Positions 60,198 to 64,000 of a DNA stretch of 64,000 bases are shown here, one piece after another; position 1 is the stretch's first letter, and every line of letters begins with the position of its first letter. A program made the translations under genes and the position numbers. Below the pieces are notes generated by a model. That model did no database searches, was not told the origin of the DNA, and saw only the letters and a program-made list of their open reading frames with translations. The stretch comes from Nissolia schottii (Eukaryota; Streptophyta; Magnoliopsida; Fabales; Fabaceae): positions 24,609-88,608 of the forward strand of contig QANU01056683.1 of the NCBI GenBank assembly GCA_003254905.1, read 5' to 3'.

Positions 60198-61029
60198 TGT
60201 TATTTAGATACTAAAGGTGCTTAAACACCCTATATACACCATATATTGAGAGAGAAAAAAGATAAAATTATTGTATTTAAAAAACAGTTTTATTGTAGAT
60301 GGTATTAACACGTGTGCATGGAATTGACATTCACCCACATAGTATCAATGCATGTTAAGAAAGGTTTCAATGTAATTATTTTTTAGTCTTCTAAACACAT
60401 TATTTCTCCATCAAATTATACACTCTCTCCATCGCATCATACTGACTCTCCATCAAAACAGACTCTCTCTTATGCTCTCACTCTTGTGTGAAACTCACAC
60501 GCTACGTCAGTATCAACATAATAACACTATGTATTAATGTAAGAGAAAAAGTTGTCAACTTATTGTAAAGGTATCAACCTAATACATTTTTCTCTCTCCA
60601 TCAAGTAAGACACTCTCTCTCCTCTGCTCTCACTTTTCTACTCTAGCGTCAACGTATATCAACATAATGAAAATATGTATTAACATATTCTCTCTCCATA
60701 TATCAACATACTAAACATATATATCAACGTATTATAAAGACATATCAACGTTTATAAAAAATGTATCTACATTTTTTTATAATGTTCATACCTTTATAAT
60801 ATGTTAGTACCTATTTTATTATGTTGATACATATATCTACTATGTTGATACTTATTTCTATTATATTGATACCTACGTATTTTAATTAGAGTGAAGAGAT
60901 TAAGAGCAAGAAAGAGATAGTCATTTGATAAGGAGAGAGTGATTAAATTTTTTATTGTATTTTATGATCCTCACTAAATGTCATTATCATAGTGTTTAGG
61001 GTGTTTGTGTATTTTAGTGTGAAATAACA
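60198..61029. mobile_element. Candidate TIR element with internal degenerate repeats
   Basis: TGTTATTT..ACTAAA..AAACACCCTA at 60198-60235 is matched in inverted form at 60990-61029. No convincing target duplication. 60640-60890 has reiterated tatcaacata/tatgttgatac blocks in both orientations. Confidence 0.4.
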
Positions 61030-61079
61030 ATTCTCAATTTTGTATAGTATCTATCAAAGCAATTTCAAGGTAATGCTCA

Positions 61080-61592
61080 TTTTTGTTCTTAAAAGTGTAC
61101 GTTTGAGTCACTTTGGTCGTTGAAATTCAACATGACTTTTTAATCCTTAAAATTGTAAGTTGTAGGTCAAATCAATCCCTCAATTCATTCTCATTACTGT
61201 ATTGTCACATTTTCATTGATTTATCACATTAAAAGAGAAAATAATAACAAATTGATATTGCAAATGAGTTGTAACTAAACTTGAAATTATAAATAAGGTT
61301 GTCAACGTAGTTATGGTGATAAATGAAGCTGTAATAGCAACTAAAATTTGTACCTCCCAAGTACCGTCACAACTATATTTAGTCTTTAGTGTTGATGCAA
61401 AACCTATGTAGTTATCACATTCTTATTTAATGCAAAAAATTAGTAAAAACATGATAATACAATAATGATAATGATTTGAGAGATTAATTTATCTAGCAAC
61501 TTACAATTTTTATGATTAAAAAGTCAAATTTTAAATTTTAAAAACCAAAATAACTCAAATTTACACTTTCAGAAACCAAAGTAAACTTTTTT
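61080..61592. mobile_element. Foldback element with ~90-bp imperfect inverted arms
   Basis: 61085-61180 (aaagtgtacgtttgagtcactttgg...gactttttaatccttaaaattgtaagttg) is repeated inverted at 61495-61590 at roughly three quarters identity by eye. No transposase. It resembles Mutator-like MITEs, but target duplications were not resolved. Confidence 0.6.
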
Positions 61593-62029
61593 CTATTCAA
61601 ACTCCGTATGTGCATAACAACTTGCACAGCGCTCACATGCTGATGCTTACAAGTACTTTTACGCTTGCATAGAAAAGAAGGAAACGCATGATAAAGGTTA
61701 GAGGTACGTGACATATGAGACTTAGATCCAATTCAGTTTCGGTCGTCGACAAAGCTGGCATCAGATCAAAAATCATATGAGGGCAATAAAACGACACAAT
61801 ACCTAAAACAGGACCACAACCATAAAGACATTATAAAAGTCGTGTTAATTATTATTTTTACCACCTAATTCCTTAAGCCATATGATGTATTGACCCTACA
61901 AGAAAATGGAATGGATTTTCTCATATGATAAAATCATATTAAATTGCTCACCATTTATTGAAAATGTGAGGCTTATGCATAACATAAACAAGTAAAAGAT
62001 TGATGATGAGATATCTAATATAACATTAT

Positions 62030-63741
62030 TGTAACATCCCATTTTTTCCTTAGCAAGGATTTCACAAGATAGATACCCATATAAGCCTTTATAGGGGTTA
62101 AGAACGTAGAAACATGAACCCTTAGGCAAAAACGTCTGTAGAAAAAATTCTACTCGATTTCGAAAAAATTTGCAGACACTAGATCAATTTCTCTTAGCCA
62201 TCAGAGTTTAGTGGAGTGTCAAGTCTCTGAAAAATATACCTTTACAGAGGAAAAAGTTACAAACGGAATTGGAGAGTGGGCCCCACGGCCAAGGAAGATC
62301 AGCTCTCTCACATTTTCTCTCTCCTCACCACAACCACGCATTTTGGTCAAATAGTCAAAGATGACTAAGCTTTGACTCATCATTCTTATCCATTTATTTT
62401 ATTTTCTTTTTTCCTTTTCCTTTTTCCAAATTAATTTGTGGCCCAAATTGGCCAAGGCCACACGGCCTCTAGGCTATAAATAGCCCCCCCAAAGCTCTTC
62501 ATTTTCTCACTTTCTCATTTCCTAAGTCTCTGCTCAAATTCGTTCCGTTCGGAGACCTTGCCGTTATGCTGCCGGAAACTAGAGAGCCAGTCAGGCGAGC
62601 CACACACTCTAGGGAAATCTCATCTTACCCACCTAACCATCCCCCAAGACTCCAAGAAAGTAGGTAAACCTAGTTTGTTCACTTCCTTGGTGACTTCTAT
62701 GTGATTGTGTTTGCTTGCATGCTCTTATGTTGTATTATGTTAGAACTGCTAGGTTATGATGTTTGGATGGTTTAGGTATGTATGGTAAGCTGAATATTAT
62801 TGTATTATGGTTGTTGGAACTTGTGGAAAAGCCCTAAGAAGTGGCCATAGGAACGGGTGTCCAGAGAAGCAAAATATCAAAGGAGGAGCCCTAGGTCACG
62901 CCTAGGGCGTTGAGCAGTTCCAAGGACCGCTGAGCGGCCTAGGGCTTGAATCCCCCAAAGTGTTTTGAAAACTACGTTGTGGCCTAGGTGACTTCAGAGA
63001 CCATTGAGGGGCCCTAAGGGACCGCTGAGCGGCCTAAAGAATATCTCAGGGGGTGGTTTTTAAATGAAACTCTGTGATCTGTATGGCTTCAGGGACCGCT
63101 GAGCAGCCTTGCCTAAGCGCTGAGTGGCCTGAACCATGGTTTCCCCTAGAAACCTGTACAGGGGTAACGAAGTGACCCGGGAGTTCCCAGGGGTGTTGCA
63201 CACCCCAGTGAACTCTAGGTCACCAAGCTAATCTGTACCAGGGAATGAAGTTTATGAAAGCTATATTAGGCCGCATGTTTCCAAAAAACACTTGCCTGTA
63301 CGACTTATGTGTAAACCTGAATGTGATTATGTGCTATGATAAAGCATGCATCATGAGGACTGTAGATCACTAGAGGGTATCACCTAATGAATAAAAGATC
63401 ATAATGGAATGTAGGGAACAAGGGAAGATGCTAAAGAAAAAGATAATGTGTGAGTTTTAGTAGTTGTTACGAAAAAGGGGTGGGAAACAAGGTAGAGGGT
63501 ATACGGTCCGCTTCCAGCTTAGCCATGAGGGCGGCCCTTCGCCACTCGGTAAAGGGGTGGAGTTTTGTTGCCTCAAGAAACAGACAGTGAAGGTAGGTCA
63601 TACATCGCCATGGGGACGACGATCCTAAGGTGTGCGAGGAAGTTTGGACATGTGTCGGTCATGATCCCATGCCTTAGTGTGCATGATGATACGATACCAT
63701 GCCTGGTGTGCATGATGAATGATATGATACCATGCCTGATG
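62030..63741 (+). mobile_element. Third large-LTR copy, 5' part
   Basis: It starts TGTAACATCCCATTTTTTCC at 62030 and has a TATA-like GGCTATAAATAGCC at about 62471-62484, followed by a CT-rich leader. It carries a short GC-rich repeat cluster (62896-63130) and a region resembling 5150-5260 (atgcatcat.agg...tatcacctaa). At 63742 it is interrupted by the opposite-strand end of another copy. No ORF of the acidic type in this part. Confidence 0.65.
62896..63130 (+). repeat. Cluster of near-palindromic GACCGCTGAGCGGCCT motifs
   Basis: Exact copies at 62925 and 63020. Variants at 63094 (gaccgctgagcagcct), 63111 (gcctaagcgctgagtggcct) and 62900. Confidence 0.8.
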
Positions 63742-64000
63742 TGAAACACCCTAGCTAACTGTTTACCCGTACGTAGTAAACAAAGCTCACTAGGTTGTTT
63801 GCTATCTGATCGGAATACCTTAGTTCATTGTTATCTTTCGATAATAGTGGTTTAAGAAAATAAGGACCCAATTTTAAACTTTTCATTTACATTACATAAT
63901 TGTGAAACTAGAGCCATGCGTCTGAAAAACAAATATAACAAAGCGTCTAGCAGTAGTATAATAGATCATCCAATATACAACCAGTGGTCCATCATACCAA
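63742..64000 (-). mobile_element. Fourth large-LTR copy, 3' end (runs off the window)
   Basis: TGAAACACCCTAGCTAACTG and onward aligns with 54181-54440 (ctagc.aact.., cactag.ttg, tatctgatcggaatacc.tta, gagccatg). The opposite orientation to 62030-63741 makes a tail-to-middle inverted arrangement. Confidence 0.65.

Overview
This is a nuclear genome window from a flowering plant, most likely a eudicot. The evidence is intron-rich genes with plant-type products, AT-rich intergenic DNA, and dense nested plant retrotransposons and TIR elements. I cannot fix the species. There is one ambiguous base, at 14023.

Only two host genes are well supported, and they are tail to tail. The first (+, 17674-21332, two exons, 661 aa) is an LRR receptor-like kinase of the 'probable inactive receptor kinase' type, with a degenerate catalytic loop. 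The second (-, 41306-28574, 25 coding exons, 1027 aa) is a kinesin-4 of the FRA1/KIN-4 type. All its exon phases join exactly. One intron uses a GC donor. Two introns host retroelements: an RTE-like LINE and a solo LTR. As I recall, an LRR-RLK (At3g50230) and a kinesin-4 (At3g50240) are also neighbours in Arabidopsis, so this may be an old conserved gene pair.

The rest is mobile DNA. 1-7.6 kb: a truncated Ty3 gag on the minus strand and a 4.9-kb solo-LTR-like element (2689-7624) with a perfect 5-bp target duplication. That element contains 175-bp tandem repeats and its own acidic ORF. A diverged fragment of the same repeat lies inverted at 1-1186. 8-17 kb: a PIF/Harbinger-like element, a pararetrovirus-like movement-protein relic split by a tRNA-derived SINE, a 48-bp minisatellite, a candidate 2.3-kb LTR and a hAT-like element just upstream of the kinase. 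24.6-26.6 kb: an LTR fragment and a Ty3 integrase with an intact DD35E triad. 42.7-47.1 kb: a decayed Ty3 gag, an LTR fragment split by a hAT-like element, and an L1-type LINE. 49.3-54.2 kb: a decayed Ty1/Copia element with a solo LTR inside its RNase H. 54.2-56.8 kb: a second, minus-strand copy of the ORF-bearing LTR family. 57-64 kb: minisatellite, a hAT-like element, foldback elements, and two more LTR ends of the large-LTR family in opposite orientation.

The most novel item is this large-LTR family. It has TGTAACA/TGTTACA-type ends and LTRs of 2.6-4.9 kb. Its internal ORF keeps protein-level similarity between strongly diverged copies.
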